Both the position numbers and the translations under genes were made by a program. Under the pieces are notes generated by a model. That model was given only the letters and a program-made list of their open reading frames with translations. It ran no database searches and was not told the origin of the DNA. Source: Leptofilum sp041987425 (lineage in GTDB: Bacteria > Chloroflexota > Anaerolineae > Promineifilales > Promineifilaceae). From it: a stretch of 64,000 nucleotides of DNA. Below are positions 56,139 through 64,000 of the stretch, piece after piece (the stretch's first letter is position 1; every line of letters starts with the position of its first letter). The stretch lies in assembly GCA_041987425.1 (NCBI GenBank), contig JBHIWP010000003.1:1-64000 (forward strand), read 5' to 3'.

Positions 56139-57434
56139 GTGAGTTTTTCGCAATTTTCGCTTGACCCGCGCCTGGAAGCGGGCATCAAAGATATGGGGTT
56201 TTCGGAGCCTACCCCCATTCAACAGCAGGCCATTCCACACGTTTTAGCTGATTCGGATTTACTGGGTTTGGCGCAAACCGGCACGGGCAAAACGGCCGCA
56301 TTTCTTCTCCCCATCCTCCAACGCCTCACCCGCGGGCCGCTGCGCCAGATCCGGGCGCTTATTGTGGCCCCCACGCGCGAACTGGCCGAACAAATTCATC
56401 AAACGGCCGTCGATCTGGGCAAATACACCAAGGTGCGCAGCACCCCTATTTACGGTGGCGTCGGCAAAAAAGGGCAGCTCGATGCGCTGCGGCGCGGTGC
56501 AGAAATCGTGGTGGCCTGCCCCGGGCGCCTGCTGGATTTGGCGGGCGAACAAAGCATAGATCTCTCCAAGGTAGAAGTGCTGGTGCTGGACGAGGCGGAT
56601 CGCATGTGCGACATGGGCTTTCTGCCCGATATTCGCCGCATTCTTAAGCTGGTGCCACGTGAGCGGCAGACGCTCTTCTTCTCAGCCACCATGCCCGATG
56701 ATATTCGCGAGCTGGCCGACGATATCCTCAAAGATCCCGTTACGGTGCAAATCGGCATGATTGCGCCCGCCAAAACCGTGTCTCACGCGCTTTACCCTGT
56801 GCCCAACGGCATGAAGAAGCAGCTGTTGTTCACCATGTTGGATGAAATGGCGACCGGGCGCGTGCTGATATTTACGCGCACCAAGCGCCGGGCGCGGTTT
56901 CTGGCGCGGGATCTGGATAAAAAAGGGTACAAGGCAGAGGCGCTGCAAGGGAATATGTCGCAAAACCGGCGGCAAAATGCGATTGACGGCTTTCGCAGCG
57001 GCAAGTACGATATTTTGGTCGCCACCGACATTGCCGCCAGAGGCATCGACGTGGCCGAAATCTCGCATGTGATCAACTTTGATATGCCAGACACGGTAGA
57101 TGCATACACCCACAGAATCGGCCGTACGGGTCGGGCGACCGAAGAAGGCGATGCCTTTACCTTCGCTACCGACGAAGATGCGGCAATGGTACGTGATATC
57201 GAGCGCGTCTTGAAAACGCGCCTGGAGCGGCGGCGCTGGCCGGATTTTAACTATGGCAGCTTTGATCCTGAGAAAGCACTTGTGTCTATTCCAAATGGCA
57301 GGCCAAATCAGGAAAACGGCAGTAAACGGCACGGCAACTTTTCGCGCCGGTCTGGTAACAATCGGAGCTCGACCGGGCGACGCTCTGGGCGACGTCAACA
57401 AGGTGGCCGCACAAACAAGCGTAGCCCAAATTAG
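56139..57434 (+). CDS. DEAD-box ATP-dependent RNA helicase
   Basis: GTG 56139 with AAGGAG 8-9 nt upstream is chosen over TTG 56109. The 431-residue protein has Q motif, AQTGTGKTAAF, PTRELAEQ, VLDEADRMCDMGF, FFSATMP, IFTRTKRRA, ATDIAARGIDV and HRIGRTGRA in order. A basic Gly/Arg/Ser tail (about 395-431) would bind RNA. Such helicases act in ribosome assembly or mRNA decay. Confidence 0.94.
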   Translation: MSFSQFSLDPRLEAGIKDMGFSEPTPIQQQAIPHVLADSDLLGLAQTGTGKTAAFLLPILQRLTRGPLRQIRALIVAPTRELAEQIHQTAVDLGKYTKVRSTPIYGGVGKKGQLDALRRGAEIVVACPGRLLDLAGEQSIDLSKVEVLVLDEADRMCDMGFLPDIRRILKLVPRERQTLFFSATMPDDIRELADDILKDPVTVQIGMIAPAKTVSHALYPVPNGMKKQLLFTMLDEMATGRVLIFTRTKRRARFLARDLDKKGYKAEALQGNMSQNRRQNAIDGFRSGKYDILVATDIAARGIDVAEISHVINFDMPDTVDAYTHRIGRTGRATEEGDAFTFATDEDAAMVRDIERVLKTRLERRRWPDFNYGSFDPEKALVSIPNGRPNQENGSKRHGNFSRRSGNNRSSTGRRSGRRQQGGRTNKRSPN

Positions 57435-57458
57435 TTTGCGTTGGGGACGAAGCAGATC

Positions 57459-58046
57459 ATGAGCAAAAAATTACTCAAGCAGGCGATCGCGAAAATCGAT
57501 TCGGCCCTGGCCCGAGACCCAAACTTGATAGAGATTGACGGCCAGCAGCGGCCCGTTTCGGTTGTTCATGCCGAAAAGCGGTCGGCGTGGGTCGAGAAAT
57601 TGGCTGGCGGAACCGCGTCTGAGGAGCTGCAAATTGCCGCCCGTGCCCAGCACATTCGCCGTTGGGAAATTCCCCGAGACAGTTACCCGCGTGACCGCAT
57701 TGGCTATCTTAAATGGCGCACCGATTTGCAGCAGTTCCACGCGGCCAAAACGGCCGAAATCATGCAGCAAGTAGGCTACGATGAAGCAGCTATTGAGCGG
57801 GTAAGGGCGCTGATAACCAAAAAACGCCTGAAGCAAGATCCTGAAGTGCAAGTTTTGGAGGATGCTCTCTGTCTGGTCTTCTTAGAAACGCAATTCTCCG
57901 ACTTTGCCCAAGCGGAAGCGGACAAGATCACGAATATTCTGCAAAAAACGTGGAAAAAAATGTCGCCTCAGGGCCAGCAGCTGGCCTTACAGTTGCCTCT
58001 GAATGATGCCGATCGCGCCATCATCAAGAACGCACTGGCTGAATAA
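57459..58046 (+). CDS. DUF4202 family protein
   Basis: The 195-residue all-helical protein has the DUF4202 motifs VVHAEKRSAWVEKL, AARAQHIRRWEIPRDSYP and EDALCLVFLE. The His, Arg and Asp/Glu pattern suggests an HD-like metal site, but the function is not known. It follows the helicase gene by 24 bp. Confidence 0.85.
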   Translation: MSKKLLKQAIAKIDSALARDPNLIEIDGQQRPVSVVHAEKRSAWVEKLAGGTASEELQIAARAQHIRRWEIPRDSYPRDRIGYLKWRTDLQQFHAAKTAEIMQQVGYDEAAIERVRALITKKRLKQDPEVQVLEDALCLVFLETQFSDFAQAEADKITNILQKTWKKMSPQGQQLALQLPLNDADRAIIKNALAE

Positions 58047-58121
58047 CCACGCCGCGCCTGCAAAGTCAGTTTCAACTTCTCTAGCAACCATTAGGCAACG
58101 ATAAGAGCCCCTGTACATCTA

Positions 58122-58280
58122 GGGTAATCGCATACTCGGTTCATCCGCCACGTACGCGGCGGCGTAAACGCTCCCGCTACCCATGAAAGGCCCAAGGGGC
58201 TTGTTTGCAAAGCCCGAACGGGCTTCCATAACTAGCCGGACGGCTTTAGCCTCCGGCGCTACGGGAATATGCGATTACCT
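58122..58280. repeat. MITE-like element with 12-bp terminal inverted repeats
   Basis: GGTAATCGCATA (58123-58134) is exactly inverted as TATGCGATTACC (58268-58279). Between lie two hairpins: AAGCCCG/CGGGCTT (58210-58225) and GCCGGA...TCCGGC (58235-58257). There is no ORF. The structure fits a miniature inverted-repeat or REP-type element in the 287-bp spacer. No target duplication is evident. Confidence 0.5.
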
Positions 58281-58333
58281 GCCTTTAAATCTTCAAAGGC
58301 AGCGAACAACAAAACATGTGCTAGAATACGGCT

Positions 58334-61006
58334 GTGACTCCACTTATTCTCAAGACAAAAATTGGGATTCCACCTCGACCGCAACAGCCAGTACACCGCT
58401 CCCACCTGCTTGACACCCTCGAACGCGAGATTCCCAACCATAAGCTTGCCCACCTAACGGCCCCAGCCGGATACGGTAAAACCACACTCTTGGCCCAATG
58501 GGCATTTTCCAGCCGCTACCTGGTTGCCTGGTATGCTCTCGATAAAGAAGATAATGATCTTGAGCGATTTTTGCGCTACTTATTGGCGGCCTGGGAGACG
58601 GTGCAGCCGGAGATCCGAGAGAGTCTGCCAGGCAAACTACTGAGCGCGATGTCTATAGATAATGATGCGGTCTTAGCGGCATTTATTAATGTTGCTAATG
58701 AGCTTTCCAACCGAACCGTCTTTGTTCTAGACGATTACCATCTGATAGAAGACCAGGCTATCCATAAAGCGCTCACATTCCTACTCGATCACCTGCCGCC
58801 CAGGCTCCATTTTGTGTTGGCTAGCCGCGGAAAGCCTGCACTGTCGCTGGCGCGCTATCGGGCACGCCGCGAGTTAATGGAATTTCCCCCTGAAGTTTTA
58901 GCCTTCCAGCCAGCGGAAACACGTGCATTCTTGAATGAGACAATGGGGCTCACACTAGCCCAGGACGAAATCGACAGGCTGCAAAGCCAGCTCGAAGGTT
59001 GGATCGCTGGTTTGCAGCTGGTCGCCCTTGGCCTACAACAGCGTCTTACTGGAACCGAAAAGCTGGTTGTCAGCGGTCGGCATCGCTTCATTGCTGACTA
59101 CTTGAGTGAAGACGTACTTGCTCCATTACCAGAGGATGTGCGGCGCTTCCTGTTGCAAACCAGCATTCTGGATCGCCTTTGCGGCTCGTTGTGTGATGCA
59201 GTTACCGGGCAGTCAAAGGGGCAAAGCATGTTGGAGACATTGGAACGAGAGAATTTGTTCCTTGTGCCGCTAGATAATAGTCGCGAATGGTTTCGTTATC
59301 ATGGCCTTTTTGCTGACTTCTTACGCACAGCGCTTCACCAGCAAAACCGGGCCGACGTTAACGAGCTGCATCGTCGGGCCGGTTGGTGGCATCTTGAGCA
59401 TGACTTACCGGAGCAAGCCTTCGACCATGCCTGTGCCGGGGATACTGTTGATCTTGTGAATCAGGTTTTCGAACGCTATTGGCCGGTCAAGCTGTTAGGT
59501 GGCGAGCTCAGGATCGTTAGACAGTGGCTCGATGCCCTTCCCGAAGAATGGCGCTCTGGTTACCCAACAATCGGTTTTGCCCGGGCGGGAATCTTGCTCT
59601 TTACCGGTCAGTTTGACGCTTGTGCCCGCTGCCTTGCTGAAATTGAACAGTGGTTGGTGCCCGTCGAAAGTGCCGATATGCTTGCTCAACAGGCCCGGCT
59701 AACGGCCGTACACTGCTTTATTGCCTGTTTTCAGAACGATCTGGTGCAGGCAGAAATTCTGGCTGACGAGGCGCTGCGGGGATTGCCAAAAGAAGACATT
59801 GACCTTCGCTTAGGGGTCTTTGGTGCACTGGGGGATACATACCGTCGCAATGGACGCTGGCGAGAAGCGCAACGTTGTTACCTCCAGGCATTTGATTTGG
59901 GCCACGCCAGCACCTTTGAGGTTCAGTCGGCCCACATCCTGGGTGCCCTGGCCGATCTCGAGCTGAGGCAGGGACAGCTGCGGCAAGCTGCTGATTATTG
60001 GCGCCAGGCATTGGCTGCCGGTAAGAAAAGGGAGAATTGGGGACGTCTGCCGCCGCTGCCGGTCATTGGGTGGATGTACATACGGTTGGCCGAACTTCTT
60101 TACGAATGGAACGAGCTGCCAGAAGCCTGGCACCACCTGTCGCGGGGACTGGAGCGGGCCGAGCTGGGTGGCGACGTGCGGGCGATGATTGCCGGTTACT
60201 TGCTGGCCGGCCGCTTAAAACTGACGGCGGGCGATTTGGAGGCAGCCAAGGCATATCTGAGGCAGGCGCGGCCGCACGTGCAAAGCGCGCAGTTTGTCCA
60301 CTGGACCAGTCACTTTGAGCGCTTTCAACTGGAGCTATGGCTGGCCCAAGACAGGCTGCAGGCCGCCGTCAATTGGGCCGACCAGATTTTGAGCGACGGT
60401 GCCACTGAGAAATTGGCAGATAGCGAGCTCACTCAATTAAATATTGCACGTGTGCTGATCATGAAAGCGGATTCTGACTCAATTGAGCGGACGCTTTCGC
60501 GGCTTGAGCAATTGCTCAAGACAGCGGAAGCAGAAGGGCGAACGGGCATTCAGATCGAGGGGCTGGTGCTGCAAGCTCTTGCTCAGTGGCGACGAAACGA
60601 ACGGGCGAACGCGCTGACTTCTCTGGAGCACGCCCTGCGGCTGGCCGAACCCGAGGGATTCGTCCGTCGTTTTGTGGATTATGGGTTGCCCTTGGCGCGA
60701 CTGTTGCAGGAGGCTCGTGCTCGAGCAGTGATGCCTGGATATGTGGAAAAACTGCTGGCGGCCTATGCGGTTGATTTGCCACCCTTTGCCGCTGGCGAAC
60801 AGGCGCTACCAGAGTCGCTAACTGACCGGGAACACGAAGTCTTGAAACTGATTGCCGCTGGCTTAACAAACCAGGAGATTGGAGAAGTACTGGTGATATC
60901 TCCGCAGACGGTGAAGAAGCACGCCAGCAATATTTACGCCAAGTTGAGCGTAAACGGCCGTACCGAGGCCGCCGCCCGAGCCAGGGAACTAGACTTGCTC
61001 AACTAA
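58334..61006 (+). CDS. MalT-like LuxR-family regulator (LAL)
   Basis: GTG 58334 starts an 890-residue protein. Its ATPase domain has Walker A APAGYGKTTLLAQW (about 43-56) and Walker B VFVLDDYHLI. TPR-like helical repeats span about 340-800. A C-terminal LuxR helix-turn-helix follows (LTDREHEVLKLIAAGLTNQE then SPQTVKKHASNIYAKL). LAL regulators bind DNA when an inducer triggers ATP-dependent oligomerisation. The gene has only two ACGGCCGT copies in 2.7 kb. A methyltransferase gene follows and may be a target. Confidence 0.9.
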   Translation: MTPLILKTKIGIPPRPQQPVHRSHLLDTLEREIPNHKLAHLTAPAGYGKTTLLAQWAFSSRYLVAWYALDKEDNDLERFLRYLLAAWETVQPEIRESLPGKLLSAMSIDNDAVLAAFINVANELSNRTVFVLDDYHLIEDQAIHKALTFLLDHLPPRLHFVLASRGKPALSLARYRARRELMEFPPEVLAFQPAETRAFLNETMGLTLAQDEIDRLQSQLEGWIAGLQLVALGLQQRLTGTEKLVVSGRHRFIADYLSEDVLAPLPEDVRRFLLQTSILDRLCGSLCDAVTGQSKGQSMLETLERENLFLVPLDNSREWFRYHGLFADFLRTALHQQNRADVNELHRRAGWWHLEHDLPEQAFDHACAGDTVDLVNQVFERYWPVKLLGGELRIVRQWLDALPEEWRSGYPTIGFARAGILLFTGQFDACARCLAEIEQWLVPVESADMLAQQARLTAVHCFIACFQNDLVQAEILADEALRGLPKEDIDLRLGVFGALGDTYRRNGRWREAQRCYLQAFDLGHASTFEVQSAHILGALADLELRQGQLRQAADYWRQALAAGKKRENWGRLPPLPVIGWMYIRLAELLYEWNELPEAWHHLSRGLERAELGGDVRAMIAGYLLAGRLKLTAGDLEAAKAYLRQARPHVQSAQFVHWTSHFERFQLELWLAQDRLQAAVNWADQILSDGATEKLADSELTQLNIARVLIMKADSDSIERTLSRLEQLLKTAEAEGRTGIQIEGLVLQALAQWRRNERANALTSLEHALRLAEPEGFVRRFVDYGLPLARLLQEARARAVMPGYVEKLLAAYAVDLPPFAAGEQALPESLTDREHEVLKLIAAGLTNQEIGEVLVISPQTVKKHASNIYAKLSVNGRTEAAARARELDLLN

Positions 61007-61038
61007 CGATTATTCCCATATTTTCTTGAAATTCTGAA

Positions 61039-61070
61039 AAATACCCCGTCTAAATACCCCGTTTGGGGCA
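61039..61070. repeat. Direct repeat AAATACCCCGT and GC hairpin
   Basis: AAATACCCCGT occurs at 61039-61049 and 61052-61062, a 13-bp step. The second copy leads into CCCCGTTTGGGG. It may be a regulator site in front of the methyltransferase gene, or a terminator of the LuxR gene. Confidence 0.4.
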
Positions 61071-61165
61071 AGACGTTGCTCATACTTTGTTTTAAATTGG
61101 AACTGGTAAACCAAATCTCCATCTGAATAAGGTGGTGGGTCTAAAATAAAATGAGGTGAATTGCA

Positions 61166-61981
61166 ATGTTTAAACAACAATTTTTTGATGAAGCATACGG
61201 CGCGAAACCGCCAGAAAATTACGAGCGTTTCTTTGTACCGACGATTGGCGAGCCGTTAGCCCATGATCTCATAGATCGGGCAGCATTGCGTCCCGGCGAA
61301 CGGGTACTGGATGTAGCCTGTGGCACCGGTATCGTAGCGCGGCTTGCGGCGCAACAGGTTGGCGCGCAGGGGAGCGTCGCCGGACTTGACGTGAATCCCG
61401 GTATGTTGGCGGTTGCTCAGACCGTTGCGCCGGATATCATGTCGATCACGTGGCATGAGTCGAGTGCTGAAGATATGCCGCTGCAGGATGACACATTCGA
61501 CGCAGTGCTGTGCCAATTTAGCTTACAATTTATCCCCGATAAATCGGCTGCGTTAAGAGAGATGAGACGGGTGTTGACACCTGGTGGGCGCCTCATATTC
61601 AATGTGCCGGGGCCCATGGCAAAATCCTTCGCCGAATTGGCCGGGGCAATGGAGCAGTATGTCAGTCCGCAGGCGGCGGGATTTGTCGCCCACGTATTCT
61701 CGCTGCACGACATCAAGGAAATTCAACAGCTCCTGAGCGAGGCTGGCTTCCGTGACATTGATATCGAGGCAAATGACAAGACGCTTATTCTTCCGCCGCC
61801 CAAAGAATTTCTCTGGCAGTATGTATACAGTACTCCGCTTGCAGGGATGGTGGCAAATGCAGACAAAGAGGCACTTGCCGCCCTAGAGCGCGATGTTGTG
61901 GAAAAGTGGCAGGATTATTCTGAGAAGGACGGCAGCATGCGGTATGAGCAGCGAATTGTAGAGGTCAGCGCTCGGAAGTAG
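61166..61981 (+). CDS. SAM-dependent methyltransferase (UbiE/class I)
   Basis: The 271-residue protein has SAM motif I VLDVACGTGIVARLA (about 47-61), an acidic GLDVNPGML, DTFDAVLCQFSLQFIPD and RVLTPGGRLIFN. Ubiquinone/menaquinone-type or small-molecule methylation is likely; the substrate is unknown. GAGGTG precedes ATG 61166. Confidence 0.9.
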   Translation: MFKQQFFDEAYGAKPPENYERFFVPTIGEPLAHDLIDRAALRPGERVLDVACGTGIVARLAAQQVGAQGSVAGLDVNPGMLAVAQTVAPDIMSITWHESSAEDMPLQDDTFDAVLCQFSLQFIPDKSAALREMRRVLTPGGRLIFNVPGPMAKSFAELAGAMEQYVSPQAAGFVAHVFSLHDIKEIQQLLSEAGFRDIDIEANDKTLILPPPKEFLWQYVYSTPLAGMVANADKEALAALERDVVEKWQDYSEKDGSMRYEQRIVEVSARK

Positions 61982-61987
61982 CGTTTT

Positions 61988-62494
61988 TTAGCGCTTGAGC
62001 GCCAGATAGGCCATGGCCAGAAACATTTTTTGCACACCTTCTCCAGTGCTGGCGCTGGTGGTTAGGTAAGGAGCCTTAATGGCGGCGGCAAAACGCTTGG
62101 CCTCGCTTGTGTCATAATCCGGTTGGAGATCAACTTTATTGCCAACAACCAGAAAGCGCTGCTGAGGCACAACGGCAATAATCTCTTCGTACCAGCTGTG
62201 GAGGTTAGCCAGAGATGCCGGGCTGGTAACGTCGTGCACAAGCGCGGCCGTTTTGCTGCCACGATATAAGCCAGTGCGGACTGACTGAAAACGAATCTGC
62301 CCCGCCATATCCCAAATGGAAAGCTTAACGGGCTGCCCCTTAATTTCTACCGTTTTGGTCTGAAAATCCACGCCAATGGTGGCCACACGCGACTGCTCGA
62401 AGCGCCCTTCGCAATATTGGCGAATGAGCGAGGTTTTGCCGACGTTGCCGTCGCCAGCAACCACAATCTTCAGCAGGGGAATAGAGGTCGTCAT
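61988..62494 (-). CDS. Rab/Ras-like small GTPase
   Basis: ATG 62494 gives 168 residues; an in-frame GTG lies 6 bp upstream. G motifs: GDGNVGKTS (P loop), VATIGVDFQTK (switch I Thr), WDMAGQ (switch II, catalytic Gln present), NKVD and SAS. No C-terminal prenylation Cys, as expected in bacteria. It follows the 260-residue gene by 6 bp and probably works with it, as MglA does with a roadblock protein. Confidence 0.9.
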   Translation of the reverse strand: MTTSIPLLKIVVAGDGNVGKTSLIRQYCEGRFEQSRVATIGVDFQTKTVEIKGQPVKLSIWDMAGQIRFQSVRTGLYRGSKTAALVHDVTSPASLANLHSWYEEIIAVVPQQRFLVVGNKVDLQPDYDTSEAKRFAAAIKAPYLTTSASTGEGVQKMFLAMAYLALKR

Positions 62495-62500
62495 GAGCAC

Positions 62501-63283
62501 TTAGCGCTTCCACTTACCCAAAAAGTGCTCATGCGGAAAAACCAGTTCGCTGGCATCGACAGAGGATTGGGCCAGCAGGGCACGATTCGCTTTTTCAAAG
62601 AGATGGTGAAGCTGTTCTAAAAAGTTAAGCTGCTTTTTGGCGGGTTCGGCGGAAAAGATGGCCATTAGCGTTGTAAACTGGCCGGGCACAAAACAAAGCC
62701 AGCGTCCACCTTCGATTGCAGTGGCCTGAATACCACCGCCGAAAATTTCGGCCGTGGCGGAGCGAAATGACGATAGCATCGGTACAAAAAGCGCCGGATC
62801 CACTTCAAATTTGCCTAACGTACTAACCGGCATGCCGGAGCTATTTTCATAGATAGCGTAGCCTTTGGCTTTGGCAGCATGCTGCTGTCGAATCAGTACG
62901 CTTTCGCCTTCCTGGAGCGCGTCGCCCCATTCGCTTGCGCCCTGGTCGGTGGCGATCAGGGTTTCCACCGCGCGCATTTCGCGCTGGTAGTGGGCATACA
63001 GCTCCTGGAACTGCTGCCGATTGATGGTGCCATTGGCAAAATCGTCGGCCAGACGGCCGATTTTGTCCTGAATTTTCTCTAAAAATTGCTGGGCTGCGGA
63101 AAGTCCGGTTTGGGCAGGTTGGGGTGAGGGTGGAGCAGACGGCCGTTCATCCACAGCTTCATTTACCGGTGGCTTGGAAGCGGCCGTTTGCTCGCGCGGC
63201 GGCGGGACTGTGGGCGGCGCCATAGGCTTGTTTTCTTCTTTTGTAGACGAGCCGCCCAGGACACGTTTTAACCAATCTAGCAT
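62501..63283 (-). CDS. GTPase-partner protein, roadblock/longin-like
   Basis: The 260-residue protein has an amphipathic N-terminus (MLDWLKRVLGG), a Pro-rich linker (about 20-60), a helical region (AAQQFLEKIQDKIGRLADDF, about 64-110), and an alpha/beta domain (about 130-250). The latter's LGKFEVDPALFVPMLSSFRSA, GGRWLCFVPG and FTTLMAIFS read like a roadblock/LC7 or longin fold. With the adjacent GTPase this suggests a regulatory pair. The fold is inferred. Confidence 0.6.
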   Translation of the reverse strand: MLDWLKRVLGGSSTKEENKPMAPPTVPPPREQTAASKPPVNEAVDERPSAPPSPQPAQTGLSAAQQFLEKIQDKIGRLADDFANGTINRQQFQELYAHYQREMRAVETLIATDQGASEWGDALQEGESVLIRQQHAAKAKGYAIYENSSGMPVSTLGKFEVDPALFVPMLSSFRSATAEIFGGGIQATAIEGGRWLCFVPGQFTTLMAIFSAEPAKKQLNFLEQLHHLFEKANRALLAQSSVDASELVFPHEHFLGKWKR

Positions 63284-63564
63284 AGTTTTCGATGCTCCAC
63301 TACTGTTTCGCCAAACAAGTCATGTCGGATAGATAGCTGTGGCGAAACACTTAAAGAGAAGCACGTTGTCAGCTGGTTTATCCGTCAATATTTCTTTGCT
63401 TCTCTACTAGTATCACAGTACTACGAGTATAGCAGGCAACGGCCGTATTCGGCAGTTAAATCAGCGTAAAGGAAAACGTATGCCAGTTGACAGGAGTCGG
63501 TGAACGGTAATCGGTGGCCGGTAATCAGTAATCAGTAAACCGATAACCGATTACCGCTCACGGA
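63284..63564. repeat. Intergenic spacer with inverted word repeats
   Basis: CGGTAATCGGT (63505-63515) and ACCGATTACCG (63546-63556) are exact inverted repeats flanking GTAATCAGTAATCAG copies. It may end transcription of the oxidoreductase gene. An ACGGCCGT copy lies near 63439. No gene is seen. Confidence 0.45.
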
Positions 63565-64000
63565 TCACCGATAACCGTCCGCAAAAATATCGATCATCAA
63601 ATACGGATCGCCCAGCGGATACAGAATGGGGCAGGTGCAGCCGTTGTCGACGTATTCGCGGACCTTGGCCTTCACTTCTTCTGGCGAGCCGCTGGCGGTG
63701 CACATTTGCACCACGTCATCGGGCACCAAATGCATGGCGCTTTCGATCTCTTCTTCAGTAGCTGGCCAGGTGAGCACCTGGTGGATTTCGTCCAGCAGTT
63801 CCTGGCTGACGCCGCTGGCCTTCATCAGGTGGGGCTGCTGGCCCAGGTATTGCGTCATCATCTTGCGCGCGCCATCCAGCGCCTTTTTGCGATCGTTGTC
63901 TACGGAGCAAATCATCAGCTGTGGCCGGTCAATATCGTCGATGGAGCGGCCCGCCTTTTTTGCGCCGCGCTCCAGGGCGTCCATAGCTTCGAGATTGTAG
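63565..64000 (-). CDS. LLM-class (luciferase-like) oxidoreductase, C-terminal part
   Basis: The frame is open to the window edge; an internal Met at 63984 is not the start. The 140-residue piece (RPQLMICSVDNDRKKALDGA; VPDDVVQMCTASGSPEEVKA; LYPLGDPYLMIDIFADG) matches the end of F420- or FMN-dependent luciferase-like enzymes, including the Mer type. It is truncated by the window, not by mutation. Confidence 0.8.
   Translation of the reverse strand, partial: YNLEAMDALERGAKKAGRSIDDIDRPQLMICSVDNDRKKALDGARKMMTQYLGQQPHLMKASGVSQELLDEIHQVLTWPATEEEIESAMHLVPDDVVQMCTASGSPEEVKAKVREYVDNGCTCPILYPLGDPYLMIDIFADGYR

Noticed and set aside
56682..57401. Minus-strand 239-codon open frame inside the helicase gene
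   Set aside because: Antisense shadow of a conserved helicase core.
63484..63580. Possible CRISPR-like repeats (GTAATCAGT copies)
   Set aside because: Copies are short, irregular and partly inverted, without uniform spacers or cas genes.

Overview
The window looks like a chromosome segment of a Chloroflexota bacterium, most like the Anaerolineae and relatives. This is inferred from gene content: a SARP/NTPase/WD40 regulator, a MalT-like LuxR regulator, LysM lipoproteins, a Rab-like GTPase, and frequent GTG or TTG starts. I see no rRNA, phage, transposase or CRISPR array. Three tRNA genes (Ser-TGA, Ser-GCT, Arg-ACG) sit near 36 kb. The most conspicuous global signal is an 8-bp palindrome, ACGGCCGT, often extended to GGAAACGGCCGTTTCC. 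It occurs about 90 times by eye, where one or two copies would be expected. It lies inside and between genes, like the HIP1 palindrome of cyanobacteria.

Layout. 0-10 kb: a DUF488 gene; a secreted protein joining DUF11 repeats, a papain-like Cys/His/Asp domain and a FIMAH-like tail; a 1450-residue SARP/NTPase/WD40 regulator; a sugar-nucleotide epimerase; a PspC protein. 10-17 kb (minus strand): an APH kinase/M23/aminotransferase fusion, an orphan nuclease, and an ECF sigma factor with a giant anti-sigma sensor. 17-26 kb: a LysM lipoprotein; an acyltransferase; a redox cluster (molybdopterin oxidoreductase, pentaheme cytochrome, thioredoxin lipoprotein with an in-frame TGA at its first active-site Cys); a PhoB-like two-component system; a CRP-family regulator. 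26-42 kb: mostly housekeeping minus-strand genes (MBL hydrolase, dNK-MazG fusion, nucleotidyltransferase, subtilase, NadE, SppA, Kelch protein, PepF), the tRNAs, and a GAF histidine kinase.

42-56 kb is a metal-homeostasis island. It holds a His-rich protein, a ZrgA-type lipoprotein, an ABC ATPase and FtsX-type permease, a DUF3299 lipoprotein, a DUF305 protein, and a ZntA-type P1B ATPase whose promoter carries a MerR operator in a 20-bp spacer. A divergent MerR regulator follows, then a ZnuA/MntA-type binding protein, its ATPase, and two permeases that each end in a winged helix; one also carries a CxxC-rich loop. 56-64 kb holds a DEAD-box helicase, a DUF4202 protein, a MITE-like element, a MalT-like regulator, a methyltransferase, the Rab-like GTPase with its partner, and the end of a luciferase-like oxidoreductase.

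The strongest candidates for something new are the probable selenocysteine thioredoxin (20243-19833, minus strand), with a bacterial SECIS-like hairpin 19 nt after the UGA; the HIP1-like palindrome; and the unusual cysteine-rich and DNA-binding add-ons of the metal transporters.
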